DNA from: CAYGVT01 sp964353355
GTDB taxonomy: Archaea; Thermoplasmatota; DTKX01; GCA-020343715
Length of the DNA: 49,670 nucleotides
Direction: 5' to 3'
Assembly (NCBI GenBank): GCA_964353355.1
Contig: CAYGVT010000154.1
Span: forward strand, 1 to 49,670
A program made the translations under genes and the position numbers. The notes beneath the pieces are model-generated. The model saw only the letters and a list, made by a program, of their open reading frames with translations. It searched no databases and was not told the origin of the DNA. Below are positions 26,431 through 36,294 of this stretch, piece by piece. Every line of letters begins with the position of its first letter. Position 1 is the stretch's first letter.

Positions 26431-28815
26431 TCAGGTCCCCCGAGGCGGCCTCCGCCCTCTGGCGATGGACGCCCTCGCCCGCAGGCCGAGCAGGACCACG
26501 ACCAAGGCGATGGCGACGGCGAACACGGGCAGGTCCTCCGGCATGGGCCCCCATCCCCTGTCGTCGCCATCGCCATCCCCGGCCTTGACCTCGAGCACCA
26601 CCCATGCGGCGTCGTTGTCGTCCCGGGTCTGGTTCGGTAGGCGCACCTCTATGCCCAAGGAGTGCTCTCCGAGCTGGGCCGAGCTCCACGTGAAGTTCAC
26701 GTGGATGGCCTCGAACGAGGCGAGCCGGACGGTCGTCCTGTTGAGCTCCTCCGAGGGTCCGGTCGGTCCGGTGTGCACGAGCACGACCTCGACGTCCGTG
26801 ACGGGCGTCTGGTGGAGGTTCCTGATAGTCGCCTCCAATCCGATGCGGGCGGACGGCCGAACCGTGACGGGCCCGGCGGCGATCACGTCGGTCGGGCCGA
26901 GGTGGACCCTGAGCGGCTCCTGCACGGCGACATCCAAAAAGACGACCATGAATTGGATGGGCAGGATACGGGTCCTGAAGGACGGGTCGTCGCGACAGTA
27001 GAGGGCCAGGGTGATGACGTAGGCCCCCGGGTCCAGGTCGTGCCTGGCCACGAACCGTACCGTCACACTCACTATCTCCCCCGGCGACAATAAAGCGGTG
27101 GCCGGCTCGAAGGTCACATTGACCGATATAGATGTGAGCCAGACCGAGAGGCTCATGTTCGCAACGACGTTGCCGCGGTTCATGACGGTGAGGCCCGTCG
27201 ACTCCCAGTCCGGGTCGTCGCAGTAGGGGATGACGGTGGGCATCTCGCCGAGGGCGTCGGTGGGGGCGTAGGGAGCGTCATGGCTCGTCACGATGGCACC
27301 CCCCACGCACCAATCCATGCGGTAGGTCGGCTCGACCAGCACGACGAGGGTGTAGTACGAGCGCAGGTTCTCCCTTTCATGGGAGGCCATCACCTTGAGG
27401 TTGTAAGTCGTGAGGAGCATCTGGTCGTCCATCGCGGGCATCGTGATGGACAGGAGGGCCGGGCCGCTCTTCCCCGCCTCGAGGAGGATGGAGCTGGGCC
27501 GCACCTGGGTGACCCACCCCTCCGGCGAGAGCGCCACGGAGAGGTCGTAGCTCGTCTTGAAGTTCCCAGAGTTCGTGACGACGAGGTCGAACTGGACGAA
27601 AGCCCCTGGGGCGACGACCTGGACGGGGTTGGGGCATGTCATGCACACTCCCGGGACCTCCCTCACCTGGAAGACGACCAAATCGGTTGCGAGCACCGAC
27701 GGGTCCCTGGAGCGGAACCGCAGGGACAAGGTGTGAATTCCAGCAGGGGTGAACGAGTACACCTCAAGGGCGATGCTGAAGGTGGCGGAATCGAGGCGTT
27801 CGATTCTAAGCTGCCCTGGGAGCGCATGGAAGGTTGCGAGGCCGGTGTCCGTGAGGCCCAGGACGGACCCCTCCATGACGACGGTGTCCGCCCCGTTGCC
27901 AAGGTTGTTGACCAGGACGCTCCCTTGCAATGTCGCCGACCCCCCGTGGGAAAGGGAGGGGTCGAGGTCCGTGTCATAGAACGCGGAAGAGACCTCCAAC
28001 CATCCTGAGAACCCGCAGGCGACGGACATGCTAACCGGCGGCGGGGAGGATGCCGGTGCCTCTGCCGACAGCGCGGTGATGGTGAGGTTCACATGGTCGC
28101 CGACGAGGCCATCCTCCGGCACCCATACGGTGAACCCAACCGCGTATGATGCGTGCGGTGCGATATTGGAGGTCCACGCGTCCGTGCCGACGCCCCCGCT
28201 CCAGAACATCTGCCAGGTGCTGCCAGGGCCTGAGACCGTCATGCCCATCTGGAACCTGTCCCACCCGTTACCCAGGTTGGTGAGGTTGAGCACGAGTTCA
28301 ACGGCATCTCCCGGGTGACCGGAGGCATCGCCCTGTGCGGGGTCATGGAGGGACAGAGAGGCGCCCGGAACATGGGTGACCCAGATGTAGATGGATATTG
28401 AATGGTTGACCTCGGGCCTGTCCTTGATGCAGGCGTTCAGGTTGAAGTAGTTCAGACCCGCAATGGCCGTGTCGGGCACGAGGAGGGTCAGCCTGAACTC
28501 GGTCGGGGTCCAGTTCAAGACCGGTAGCTCGAGCGCGTCCGTGGAGGTCACGACCTCGCCCCCGACCGTGGCGTTCAGCATGCAACCCCAGCTGGCGGGC
28601 GGGTTGATTGCCCTCACGACGGCAGTCTCGCAAGCCGCGCCGCCGTCGTGGTAGAGCCTGAGGTCGATGAACAGCCACTCCCCTGGACGGACGTTATTTC
28701 GTTCAACGAAGTGAGGGGCGAAGGACAGCTCCTCCGCGGCTGTGATGGTCGCAAGGGTCGCAAGGATCGTGAGGAGGAGGAGCAGAAGCCAACAGCCCAT
28801 CCTCGTCGGTCCCAT
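26431..28815 (-). CDS. Secreted NEW3/CARDB-type repeat protein with C-terminal anchor
   Basis: A 794-residue surface protein of unknown function. A signal peptide (about 7-27) precedes several beta-sandwich repeats of about 100-120 residues with the CARDB/NEW3 pattern (for example VELVLNLTNLGNGWDRF, VQFDLVVTNSGNFKTSYDL and GLTVMNRGNVVANMSL, each an LNLTN-GN-type strand). It ends with a transmembrane anchor (about 758-778) and basic residues. The ATG at 28815 gives the better signal peptide; the TATA box (ATATATAC, 28827-28834) lies very close, so ATG 28800 may be the real start. It is a likely cell-surface scaffold or adhesion protein, encoded in tandem with the interrupted CARDB gene. Confidence 0.7.
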   Translation of the reverse strand: MGPTRMGCWLLLLLLTILATLATITAAEELSFAPHFVERNNVRPGEWLFIDLRLYHDGGAACETAVVRAINPPASWGCMLNATVGGEVVTSTDALELPVLNWTPTEFRLTLLVPDTAIAGLNYFNLNACIKDRPEVNHSISIYIWVTHVPGASLSLHDPAQGDASGHPGDAVELVLNLTNLGNGWDRFQMGMTVSGPGSTWQMFWSGGVGTDAWTSNIAPHASYAVGFTVWVPEDGLVGDHVNLTITALSAEAPASSPPPVSMSVACGFSGWLEVSSAFYDTDLDPSLSHGGSATLQGSVLVNNLGNGADTVVMEGSVLGLTDTGLATFHALPGQLRIERLDSATFSIALEVYSFTPAGIHTLSLRFRSRDPSVLATDLVVFQVREVPGVCMTCPNPVQVVAPGAFVQFDLVVTNSGNFKTSYDLSVALSPEGWVTQVRPSSILLEAGKSGPALLSITMPAMDDQMLLTTYNLKVMASHERENLRSYYTLVVLVEPTYRMDWCVGGAIVTSHDAPYAPTDALGEMPTVIPYCDDPDWESTGLTVMNRGNVVANMSLSVWLTSISVNVTFEPATALLSPGEIVSVTVRFVARHDLDPGAYVITLALYCRDDPSFRTRILPIQFMVVFLDVAVQEPLRVHLGPTDVIAAGPVTVRPSARIGLEATIRNLHQTPVTDVEVVLVHTGPTGPSEELNRTTVRLASFEAIHVNFTWSSAQLGEHSLGIEVRLPNQTRDDNDAAWVVLEVKAGDGDGDDRGWGPMPEDLPVFAVAIALVVVLLGLRARASIARGRRPPRGT

Positions 28816-28925
28816 GGAACGACCCCATATATACTAGGCGTGGGCCAGCTAATAATCCTTTGGTCGTGGCACGACCTGGCCAGGCAGGCGGGGGGCCCCT
28901 CTCCATCCCGAGGCGACCGTGGGCT

Positions 28926-31466
28926 TCACGCCGCATCCTTGGCCTCGCCCTTGGGCTTGGGGGCCTCAGCTCCCTCCGCGGGGGCCTTCCCCTTTGGCTT
29001 GCCCCTCCTCTTGGGCTTGGCCTTCTCGGCCAGGATGCGCTTCGTCGCCTCGATCTCCTCCGGCGTCACGGTCTTGGCGAGGTCCGCCATGCGGGACACT
29101 GCCGCCTGGAACTTGGCGCCCTCCGCGGCAGAGACCCACTCGAGCCCCAGCCTCTCCTTGCGGATGCCCCATTGCTCGAGCCGCTTCCACAGCCTCTCCA
29201 CGCGCTTCTTGGTCTGGTGGTTGGCGTTGATGTAGTGGCAGTCGCCGATGTGGCAGCCCGAGACGAGCACGGTGGCCGCGCCGTCCTTGAAGGCGTGGAC
29301 GATGAAGTCCTCCGAGATGCGCCCCGAGCACATCGTGCGGATGACGCGCGCGTTCGGCGGCATCTGCATGCGGCTCACGCCCGCGAAGTCGGCGCCCGCG
29401 TACGAGCACCAGTTGCACGCGAACGTGAGCACGAGCCTCTCGGGGTGCAGCGCGGTCGCGGCATCTATCTGCGCCTCGATCTCCTCGTCGGTGAAGTGCC
29501 GCTGGGTGATGGCCCCGAAGGGGCACTCGGCCGCGCACGTGCCGCAGCCCGCGCAGGCGGCCTCGATGACCTTCGCGGGGGTCTTCTTCTCGGTGTCGAC
29601 GGTGATTGCATGGTAGGGGCAGACCTTGGCGCACGCACCGCAACTGGTGCACGCCTCCTCGTCCACGCGCGCCGTGATGGCCTCGACCGTCACCTCGCCC
29701 GCGGACATGAGGATGCCCGCGCGGGAGGCCGCGGCCGACGCCTGGGTGACCGAATCTTTGATGTCCTTGGGCCCCTCGGCGCAGCCGCACAGGAACACGC
29801 CCTTCGTGGGCGCGTCCACGGGCTTCAGCTTGGGGTGCGCCTCGAGGAAGAACCCGTCTGAGGTGCGGGACAGGGTGAGCATCCGCTGGACCTCGTCCGC
29901 GTCCCTCCTGGCCTCGATGCCGACCGAGAGGATGACCATCTCGTAGTCGCGCGTGATGACCCGCCCCAGGGAGGTGTCCTCTACCACGAGGCGCAGCTCG
30001 TGGGTGCCGGGCACCTCCTTGATGGACGCGGGGATGCCGCGGATGAACCGCACGCCCTCGCCCTTGGCGCGGTTGTAGAGGTCCTCGAAGCCCTTGCCGA
30101 AGGCGCGGATGTCCATGTAAAAGACGTCTATCTTGACGTCGTGGCCGTAGTGCTCGCGGATGAGCAGCGAGTCCTTGATGGTGTTCATGCAGCACACGTT
30201 GCTGCAGAACGGGTTGCCGGACTTGAGGCTGCGGGAGCCCACGCACTGGATGAACGCGATGCTCCTGGGAGTCTGCATGTTGGAGGGCCTCACCAGGTGG
30301 CCGCCCGTGGGGCCGCCCGCGTTGACGAGCCGCTCGAACTCCATCGTCGTGATGACGTCCGGGTACTGGCCGTAGTGGTACTCGGGCACGCGCGTTGCGT
30401 CGAACACGTCCACGCCCGTGGCCACGATGACGGTCCCCACCGCGACCTCCACGACCTCGTCTCTCATCTCCAGGTCGATGGCCTTGCGCTCGCACTTCTC
30501 GAGGCACTTGCCGCACGCGATGGGCGACGTGCCCAGGCACGTGGCCGCGTCGATGACGTACCGCGACGGCACGGCCTGCGCGAACGGGATGTAGATGCCC
30601 TTGCGGGTGGCCAGGCCCATGTCGAACTCGTTGGGCATGAGCTGCTCGCACACCTTCGCGCAGTCGCCGCACGCGGTGCAGTCCTTGGTGACGTAGCGCG
30701 CCTTGTGCAGTATCTTGGCCTTGAAGTTGCCGATGTAGCCCTCGATGCCGAGCACCTCGGAGTAGGTGTGGAGCTCTATGTTGGGGTGCTTGCCGGCCTC
30801 CGACATCTTGGGGGCCAGGATGCAGATGGAGCAGTCCATCGTGGGGAAGGTCTTGTCTATCTGCGCCATCTTGCCGCCTATGGACGGCTCCTTCTCCACG
30901 AGGTGGACCTTGAACCCCGCGTCCGCGAGGTCGAGCGCGGCCTGGATGCCCGCGACGCCGCCCCCGATGACGAGCGCGGCCTGGGTGACGGGCACCTTGG
31001 TCTCCTCCTGGGGCTCCAGCAGGCGGGCCTTGGCGACGGCCATGCGCACCAGGTCCTTGGCCTTCTCGGTCGCGCCGTCTTTGTCGTAGAGGTGGATCCA
31101 CGAGCAGTGCTCGCGGATGTTGGCCATCTCGAACAGGTACCGGTTGAGGCCGGCCCTCTCGACGGCAGCGCGGAAGGTGGGCTCGTGCAGCCGAGGCGAG
31201 CACGACGCGACCACGACGCGGTCCAGGGAGAGCTCCTTTATCTTGTCCATGATGAGCTGCTGGCCCGGGTCCGAGCAGGTGTACTTCTGCTCGCCCGCGA
31301 ACGCGACGTCGGGCAGCGTGGACGCGTACTCGGTCACCTTGGCGCAGTCCACGGAGCCGGCGATGTTGAGGCCGCAGTCGCAGATGAACACCCCGACGCG
31401 GGGGCGTCCGCCCTCCTTGGGCGGCGCGGGGGTCTCCTGCTTGGGTTCGTCCTTGGCACCGGTCAT
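28926..31466 (-). CDS. hdrA: HdrA-MvhD fusion, heterodisulfide reductase-like flavoprotein
   Basis: An 846-residue iron-sulfur flavoprotein, the likely bifurcation core. The N-terminal HdrA domain (VGVFICDCGLNIAGSVD, about 24-140) is followed by an FAD-binding Rossmann region (ALVIGGGVAGIQAALDLA), the cysteine segment DKTFPTMDCSICILAPKM (about 207-224) and an inserted ferredoxin (about 260-320). Two C-terminal [4Fe-4S] motifs, CTSCGACAKVC and CAGCGTCAAEC, lie at about 600-650. The last 160 residues are MvhD (CNWCSYAGADFAGVSRMQ, MCSGRI, GCHIGDCHY), then a Lys/Pro/Ala tail. HdrA-MvhD fusions occur in Methanosarcina HdrA2 and in QmoB. ATG 31466 has a GGTGG site 7 nt upstream and is the last gene of the operon, 17 nt after the preceding stop. 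Confidence 0.9.
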   Translation of the reverse strand: MTGAKDEPKQETPAPPKEGGRPRVGVFICDCGLNIAGSVDCAKVTEYASTLPDVAFAGEQKYTCSDPGQQLIMDKIKELSLDRVVVASCSPRLHEPTFRAAVERAGLNRYLFEMANIREHCSWIHLYDKDGATEKAKDLVRMAVAKARLLEPQEETKVPVTQAALVIGGGVAGIQAALDLADAGFKVHLVEKEPSIGGKMAQIDKTFPTMDCSICILAPKMSEAGKHPNIELHTYSEVLGIEGYIGNFKAKILHKARYVTKDCTACGDCAKVCEQLMPNEFDMGLATRKGIYIPFAQAVPSRYVIDAATCLGTSPIACGKCLEKCERKAIDLEMRDEVVEVAVGTVIVATGVDVFDATRVPEYHYGQYPDVITTMEFERLVNAGGPTGGHLVRPSNMQTPRSIAFIQCVGSRSLKSGNPFCSNVCCMNTIKDSLLIREHYGHDVKIDVFYMDIRAFGKGFEDLYNRAKGEGVRFIRGIPASIKEVPGTHELRLVVEDTSLGRVITRDYEMVILSVGIEARRDADEVQRMLTLSRTSDGFFLEAHPKLKPVDAPTKGVFLCGCAEGPKDIKDSVTQASAAASRAGILMSAGEVTVEAITARVDEEACTSCGACAKVCPYHAITVDTEKKTPAKVIEAACAGCGTCAAECPFGAITQRHFTDEEIEAQIDAATALHPERLVLTFACNWCSYAGADFAGVSRMQMPPNARVIRTMCSGRISEDFIVHAFKDGAATVLVSGCHIGDCHYINANHQTKKRVERLWKRLEQWGIRKERLGLEWVSAAEGAKFQAAVSRMADLAKTVTPEEIEATKRILAEKAKPKRRGKPKGKAPAEGAEAPKPKGEAKDAA

Positions 31467-31483
31467 GCCTTGCCCACCTTGCT

Positions 31484-33175
31484 CTATACCAGACGGGACA
31501 CCAGGTAAGTGACGAGGTCCACTATCTTGGTATCGCCTGACTGGGGCGGAGGAGCGGCCCCGTCATGGCATAACTGGCATATGAAGTGAGTGGTGCACCT
31601 GGCGCACGGGCTTATAAGCGTCCCCGCCCCTGCGGCGCGGGCCTCTCCCAGCCTTGCCAGCCGGAGCTGCCTCGACGTCGGGTCGCACCGTTGCCAGGCG
31701 CCCACGCCGCAGCACTCCGCGTATGCACGGCTGTGCTCCATCTCCACCAGCCTGGCGCCCGCCGCGACCAGCGCGCGCCGGGGCTCCTCGTAGAGCCCGA
31801 GCGCGCGGCCCATCCGGCACGAATCATGGTACGCGACGGGGGGCTCCCCTTCCACGAGCGCCCTGAATGCTACCCTGCCCCCCTTCACGGCCTCCGAGAC
31901 CAGGGTGACCAGGTGCACGCACTCCGCCCCCAGGGGCTCCCCCAGCGCGCGGGGGTAGAGGTCCCGGTAGGCGTGCATGGTCTCGGGGCAGGAGAACACG
32001 GCGCGCCTCGCGCCCGTGGCCCGGAGGGCGGCCGCGTTGAGCCGCGCCAGGCGCGCGAAGGCCTCGTCCTCGCCCGAGTAGAACAGGTCGTGCCCCGAGG
32101 GCCGCTCGGTCCCGAACAGGCGGGGGCGCAGCCCGAGCGCGTTGAGCAGATGCACCGCGTCGCGGGGGACCACCGCCGCGTCGTAGGTGATGTCGTTGAC
32201 GACGTCCGTGAGGGCCGCGGTCGCGCCTGCCACGAACACGGTGTCTGACGCGGGGTTGAACTGGAGCCCCGGCGCGTCGGCCCAGGAGGTCAGGTCGGGA
32301 CGCAGGGCCTGGTGCGAGCAAAGGCGCTCGAACGTCTGGACCAAGCCCCCGTGGGTCTGGACCTCGCCGCGGCCCTCGGACCGTGCGATGGTGCGCAGCC
32401 GCCTTAGGAACTCGGGCAGGTCCACGTCGACGCGGCACGCCTCCTTGCACAGGGCGCAGGTGAGGCACGCCCAGTGGACGGGGTCGCCCACGAGCTCCCC
32501 CTCCAGGCCGTAGAGGCCCCTGACGACCATCCTGCGGGGGTGGAACGCCGGCAGCACGGCATTGACGGGGCAGATGCCGGTGCACTTGCCGCACTCGATG
32601 CACCTGTAGGCGTGCGTGTCCTGGAAGGCCTCCTGGAGCATGCGCGCGCCCAAGGCCATTGGCGACGGCCGCGGGGCGATCGGGGCCGCGCCCTCGACCC
32701 CGCATTCTGCGGCGGGCGCCGTCGTCGTGCGCAGCGGGCTCGGCCCCAGCTCCTGGACGCGCCGGGTGAGCTCCCCGACGGTCCTTCCGAATACCGCGCC
32801 CTCGGACGCCGACACCCACTGCAGGCGCACGCGGTCGGCGCCCAGGCCCGCAGCCTCCGCGAGCCGGGACGCGGACGCGACCTGGAGCTCGGCGCTCTTG
32901 TTCCCGAAGGTGTAGTGGCAGTCCCCGGGATGGCAGCCCGTCACGAGCACGCCGTCCGCCCCCAGCTCGAGCGCGCGCAGCACGAACGCGGGGTGGACCC
33001 GCCCGGAGCACATGAGCCTGACGAGGCGCACCGTGGGCGGGTACTGCATCCGCGAGACGCCCGCGAGGTCGGCACCCGCGTAGGAGCACCAGTTGCAGGT
33101 GAAGGCCACGATGAGCGGCTGGAACGCGGCCGCGTCCTCTGCCACGACCGCCGGGGGCGACCCCGCCTCGCCCAT
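31484..33175 (-). CDS. MvhD-HdrC/HdrD-like fusion (ferredoxin + CCG domain)
   Basis: A 563-residue fusion. The N-terminal MvhD [2Fe-2S] domain (about 20-125: CNWCSYAGADLAGVSRMQ, MCSGRV, GCHPGDCHY) is followed by two ferredoxin motifs, CIECGKCTGICP (about 193) and CLTCALCKEAC (about 232), as in HdrC/HdrD. A C-terminal region has one intact CCG-type motif: YHDSCRMG (about 448), ECCGVGAW (about 488) and SPCARC. The expected first CCG repeat (about 290-420) has lost its cysteine pair, so only one noncubane cluster is likely. ATG 33175 overlaps the previous stop by 1 nt (TGATG). The stop is TAG. It would link HdrA flavins to a substrate- or disulfide-reducing site. Confidence 0.85.
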   Translation of the reverse strand: MGEAGSPPAVVAEDAAAFQPLIVAFTCNWCSYAGADLAGVSRMQYPPTVRLVRLMCSGRVHPAFVLRALELGADGVLVTGCHPGDCHYTFGNKSAELQVASASRLAEAAGLGADRVRLQWVSASEGAVFGRTVGELTRRVQELGPSPLRTTTAPAAECGVEGAAPIAPRPSPMALGARMLQEAFQDTHAYRCIECGKCTGICPVNAVLPAFHPRRMVVRGLYGLEGELVGDPVHWACLTCALCKEACRVDVDLPEFLRRLRTIARSEGRGEVQTHGGLVQTFERLCSHQALRPDLTSWADAPGLQFNPASDTVFVAGATAALTDVVNDITYDAAVVPRDAVHLLNALGLRPRLFGTERPSGHDLFYSGEDEAFARLARLNAAALRATGARRAVFSCPETMHAYRDLYPRALGEPLGAECVHLVTLVSEAVKGGRVAFRALVEGEPPVAYHDSCRMGRALGLYEEPRRALVAAGARLVEMEHSRAYAECCGVGAWQRCDPTSRQLRLARLGEARAAGAGTLISPCARCTTHFICQLCHDGAAPPPQSGDTKIVDLVTYLVSRLV

Positions 33176-36100
33176 CACCGTGCACCACCCCCCGCGAGCA
33201 GGGCCGCGAGCTCGCCCTCCACCTGCGCGTCCGTGAAGTGCCGCATGGCGATGGCGTCGACGGGGCACCGCGCGACGCACGTGCCGCAGCCCTTGCACAT
33301 GGCATCGTTGATGACGGACGCGGCCGCGCCCCTCGGCCCCGCGCCCTGCACGATCGAGGGCGCGTGGAACTGGCACACGTCCACGCACCGGCCGCACGCC
33401 CAGCACCTGGCCGGGTCGACGACGGCCACGACGGGGTCGACCGCCCTCTCCGGCGAGGCCACGACCCCCAGCGCCTTGGCGGCGGCCGCGCGGCCCGCGG
33501 CGGCCGCCTCGGCGGCGTCCTGCGGGTAGCGCGCGGTGCCCGCGAGCAGGATGCCCTCGGTGTTCGTGTTGGACGGGCCGAGCTTGGGATGGAGCTCGAG
33601 GAAGTAGCCGCTGGGGTCGAGCGGGACCTTCAGCAGGTCCTGGAACCGGATGTTGGCGGCCGGGGGGCCGAGCGCGGAGGCAAGGACGACGAGGTCCGCG
33701 CCGAGCTCCACCGTCTCCCCCAGGTTGGAGTCCAGGACCGTCACGCGGCGGCCGTCCTCGGAGACTTGCGGGTAGTCGTGCTCGTAGCGCAGGAACCGCA
33801 CACCCGCCTCCTGGGCCTCGCGGTAGACGTCCTCGCCACCGAGCTGGTAGGTGCGCACGTCGCGCGTGACGCAGCTCACGTCCGCGCCCGCGCGGCGCAG
33901 GCGCAGCGCGCGGGCGATGGTGGCCGTGCAGCAGTAGCGCGAGCAGCCTGTCAGGCCCGTGCCGTCGCGGCGCATCGCGCCCACGCAGTGGACCATGACC
34001 ACGCGCTTCCCAGACAGCGAGGCCGCGAAGGCCGGGTCCCGCAGCAGCCCCTCGAGCTCCAGGTTGGAAAGGACGGTGGGCGCGCGGCCGTGGCCGAGCA
34101 CGGCGGGCGGGGCCACCGGCTCCGTTCCCGTCGCGAGCACGACCGCGCCCGCCCTGACGGCGACGCCATCGGCCTCAGGCGCCGCGCCCGCGGGCACGAT
34201 GCGGGCCTCGAAGCTGCCCACGAAGCCCCCGACCGACCACACCTCGGACCCGAGCATGACCTCCACGCCGGCGGCCCCGAGGGCGCGCTCCAGCCCCTCC
34301 ACGAGGGCGCGCGCGTCCGCGTCCCCGGGCGCGATGCGGTCGAGGGCGCGCATGCGGCCCCCGAGCGCGTCCGCGCGCTCGACCAACGTGACCGGCCGGC
34401 CCGCCTCCGCCACGCCGAGCGCGGCGTGCATGCCCGCGATGCCGCCGCCCACGACGAGCACGCGCGGCTCGACGGGGACCGAGCGGCGGTCGAGCGCCCG
34501 GAGCGCCGCGGCGCGGCCGACGGACATGCGCACGAGGTCCACGGCCTTGCGGGTGGCAGCGGCGCGGTCGTGCTGGTGCACCCACGCGCAGTGCTCGCGG
34601 ATGTTGGCCATGTCGAAGAGGTACGGGTTGAGCCCGGCCTCCTGGCACGTCCTCCTGAACAGGGGCTCGTGCGTGCGCGGGGTGCAGGCGGCGACGACCA
34701 CGCGCGTGAGGCCGTGCTCGCGGACGCGATGCTTGATGGCGTCCTGGGTGTCGGAGGAGCAGGTGAACATGTTCTGCTCGGCGTGCACGACCCCGGGCAT
34801 CGCGCGCGCGGCCTCGGCCACGGCCGCGACGTCGACCGTGCCCGCGATGTTGATGCCGCAGTGGCACACGAAGACCCCTATGCGGACCGCGCCCGCCTGG
34901 CCTGGGGCGGGCATGGGCAACTCCGCTGGCGGGGACGGGGGGACGGCGGTGGCCCACCGAAGCGCGACCGCAGCGGCCGCGGAGGCGCCCAGCACGGTGT
35001 CCGTGATGTCGCGAGGGCCCGAGGCCATGCCCGCCACGAGCACGCCGGGCCGCGAGGTCTCCCCGGGCCTCGCGACAGGGTCGGGTTCGACGACGAAGCC
35101 GTGGCGGTCGACCTCGACGCCCAGCACCCCCGCGAGCTCCCTGGCGTCAGGCCGCGCCACGAGGGGCAACGCGAGCACGACCAGGTCGTAGGAGGTCGCG
35201 CGCGCCCCGCCCGAGTGGGGGTCGTCGTGGAGCACCTCGAGGCCGCCCTTGCCATCAGGCCCGACCTCGGCCACGCGGGACCTCACCAGGTGGAGCCGGT
35301 CAGCGGCGGCGCGCTCGACGTACTCGTGGAATCCCTTGCCCTGCGCGCGCGCGTCTATGTAGTAGAGGTCGAGCCGCTCGAGGGCGCCCTCCGCGGCGTG
35401 CTCTGCGGCGACGACGGCCTGCTTGACGCTGTACATGCAGCACACGCGCGAGCAGTAGGGCACGCGCCGGAGGTCGCGCGAGCCCGCGCAGTGCACCCAG
35501 GCGATGCGCCGAGGCTCCTTGCCGTCCGAGGGGCGCACCAGGAGGCCGTCGGTCGGGCCGGATGCCGACAGCAGGCGCTCGAGCTGGAGGGCCGTGATGA
35601 CGTCGGGGCTGCGGCCCCAGCCGAGCTCGACGAGCGGCGCGGGGTCGTACTCGGCCGCGCCCGTGGCGACGACGACCGCACCCGCTCGGACCTCGAGGAC
35701 CTCGGGGCGCATGGTATAGTCGACGGCCTTGGGCGGGCATACCTTGGCGCACACGCCGCACTTGCCATCCGTCAGGTGGATGCACACCGTGGGGTCGATG
35801 CGGTACGTGGGGGGGACCGCCTGCGGGAACGGGGTGTAGATGGCAGCGCGCTCGCTCAGGCCGCAATCGAACTCGCTTTTCACGCGCACGGGGCACCTCT
35901 GCGAGCACAGGCCGCAGGCCGTGCACTTGGCCGCATCGACGTAGCGCGGCCCGGTGGCGATGCGCACGCGGAACTCACCCGCCTGGCCCTCCAGCGCGGT
36001 CACACGCGAGAGCGTGTGGACGGTGACGTTGGGATGGCGCGCGGCCTCCACGAGGAGCGGGGAGAGGATGCACATCGAGCAGTCGTTGGTGGGGAAGGTC

Positions 36101-36294
36101 TTGTCGAGGGACGCCATGTGGCCGCCGAGCGACGCCGAGGCCTCGACGAGGTGGACCCTCGCCCCGGCGGTCGCCAGGTCCAGGGCAGCCTGCACGCCGG
36201 CGAGGCCGCCGCCGATGACGACCACGGCCCTCCCGGCGCGCTCCTCCCCCGTGGGGGCACCCCCTGATGGCTCAGGCCCTCTTGCGCGCGGCAT
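33175..36294 (-). CDS. Tandem HdrA-HdrA fusion flavoprotein
   Basis: A 1039-residue protein containing two HdrA-like flavin modules in one chain. Module 1 starts directly with an FAD motif (VVVIGGGLAGVQAALDLA, about 24-41) and keeps the cysteine segment DKTFPTNDCSMCILSP (about 63-78) and the inserted ferredoxin (CTACGLCSQRC and CGVCAKVC, about 121-185). Module 2 begins with the HdrA N-terminal domain (IGVFVCHCGINIAGTVD, about 471) and a second FAD motif (VLVVGGGIAGMHAALG, about 608), but lacks the DCSICI cysteines and the inserted ferredoxin. It ends with two [4Fe-4S] motifs, CWACGRCVDVC and CKGCGTCVARC (about 964-1010). The two modules look specialised. ATG 36294 overlaps korC by 23 bp. Confidence 0.88.
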   Translation of the reverse strand: MPRARGPEPSGGAPTGEERAGRAVVVIGGGLAGVQAALDLATAGARVHLVEASASLGGHMASLDKTFPTNDCSMCILSPLLVEAARHPNVTVHTLSRVTALEGQAGEFRVRIATGPRYVDAAKCTACGLCSQRCPVRVKSEFDCGLSERAAIYTPFPQAVPPTYRIDPTVCIHLTDGKCGVCAKVCPPKAVDYTMRPEVLEVRAGAVVVATGAAEYDPAPLVELGWGRSPDVITALQLERLLSASGPTDGLLVRPSDGKEPRRIAWVHCAGSRDLRRVPYCSRVCCMYSVKQAVVAAEHAAEGALERLDLYYIDARAQGKGFHEYVERAAADRLHLVRSRVAEVGPDGKGGLEVLHDDPHSGGARATSYDLVVLALPLVARPDARELAGVLGVEVDRHGFVVEPDPVARPGETSRPGVLVAGMASGPRDITDTVLGASAAAAVALRWATAVPPSPPAELPMPAPGQAGAVRIGVFVCHCGINIAGTVDVAAVAEAARAMPGVVHAEQNMFTCSSDTQDAIKHRVREHGLTRVVVAACTPRTHEPLFRRTCQEAGLNPYLFDMANIREHCAWVHQHDRAAATRKAVDLVRMSVGRAAALRALDRRSVPVEPRVLVVGGGIAGMHAALGVAEAGRPVTLVERADALGGRMRALDRIAPGDADARALVEGLERALGAAGVEVMLGSEVWSVGGFVGSFEARIVPAGAAPEADGVAVRAGAVVLATGTEPVAPPAVLGHGRAPTVLSNLELEGLLRDPAFAASLSGKRVVMVHCVGAMRRDGTGLTGCSRYCCTATIARALRLRRAGADVSCVTRDVRTYQLGGEDVYREAQEAGVRFLRYEHDYPQVSEDGRRVTVLDSNLGETVELGADLVVLASALGPPAANIRFQDLLKVPLDPSGYFLELHPKLGPSNTNTEGILLAGTARYPQDAAEAAAAGRAAAAKALGVVASPERAVDPVVAVVDPARCWACGRCVDVCQFHAPSIVQGAGPRGAAASVINDAMCKGCGTCVARCPVDAIAMRHFTDAQVEGELAALLAGGGAR

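Noticed and set aside
12365..33175. Genome-wide amber reassignment to pyrrolysine
   Set aside because: TAG ends at least four apparently complete genes here, so it is a normal stop in most places; only the CARDB gene has an internal TAG.
28926..36294. Methanogenic heterodisulfide reductase
   Set aside because: No HdrB with two CCG motifs, Mcr, Mtr or F420-nonreducing hydrogenase subunits are present; the Hdr-like proteins are fused to unusual partners and linked to kor.
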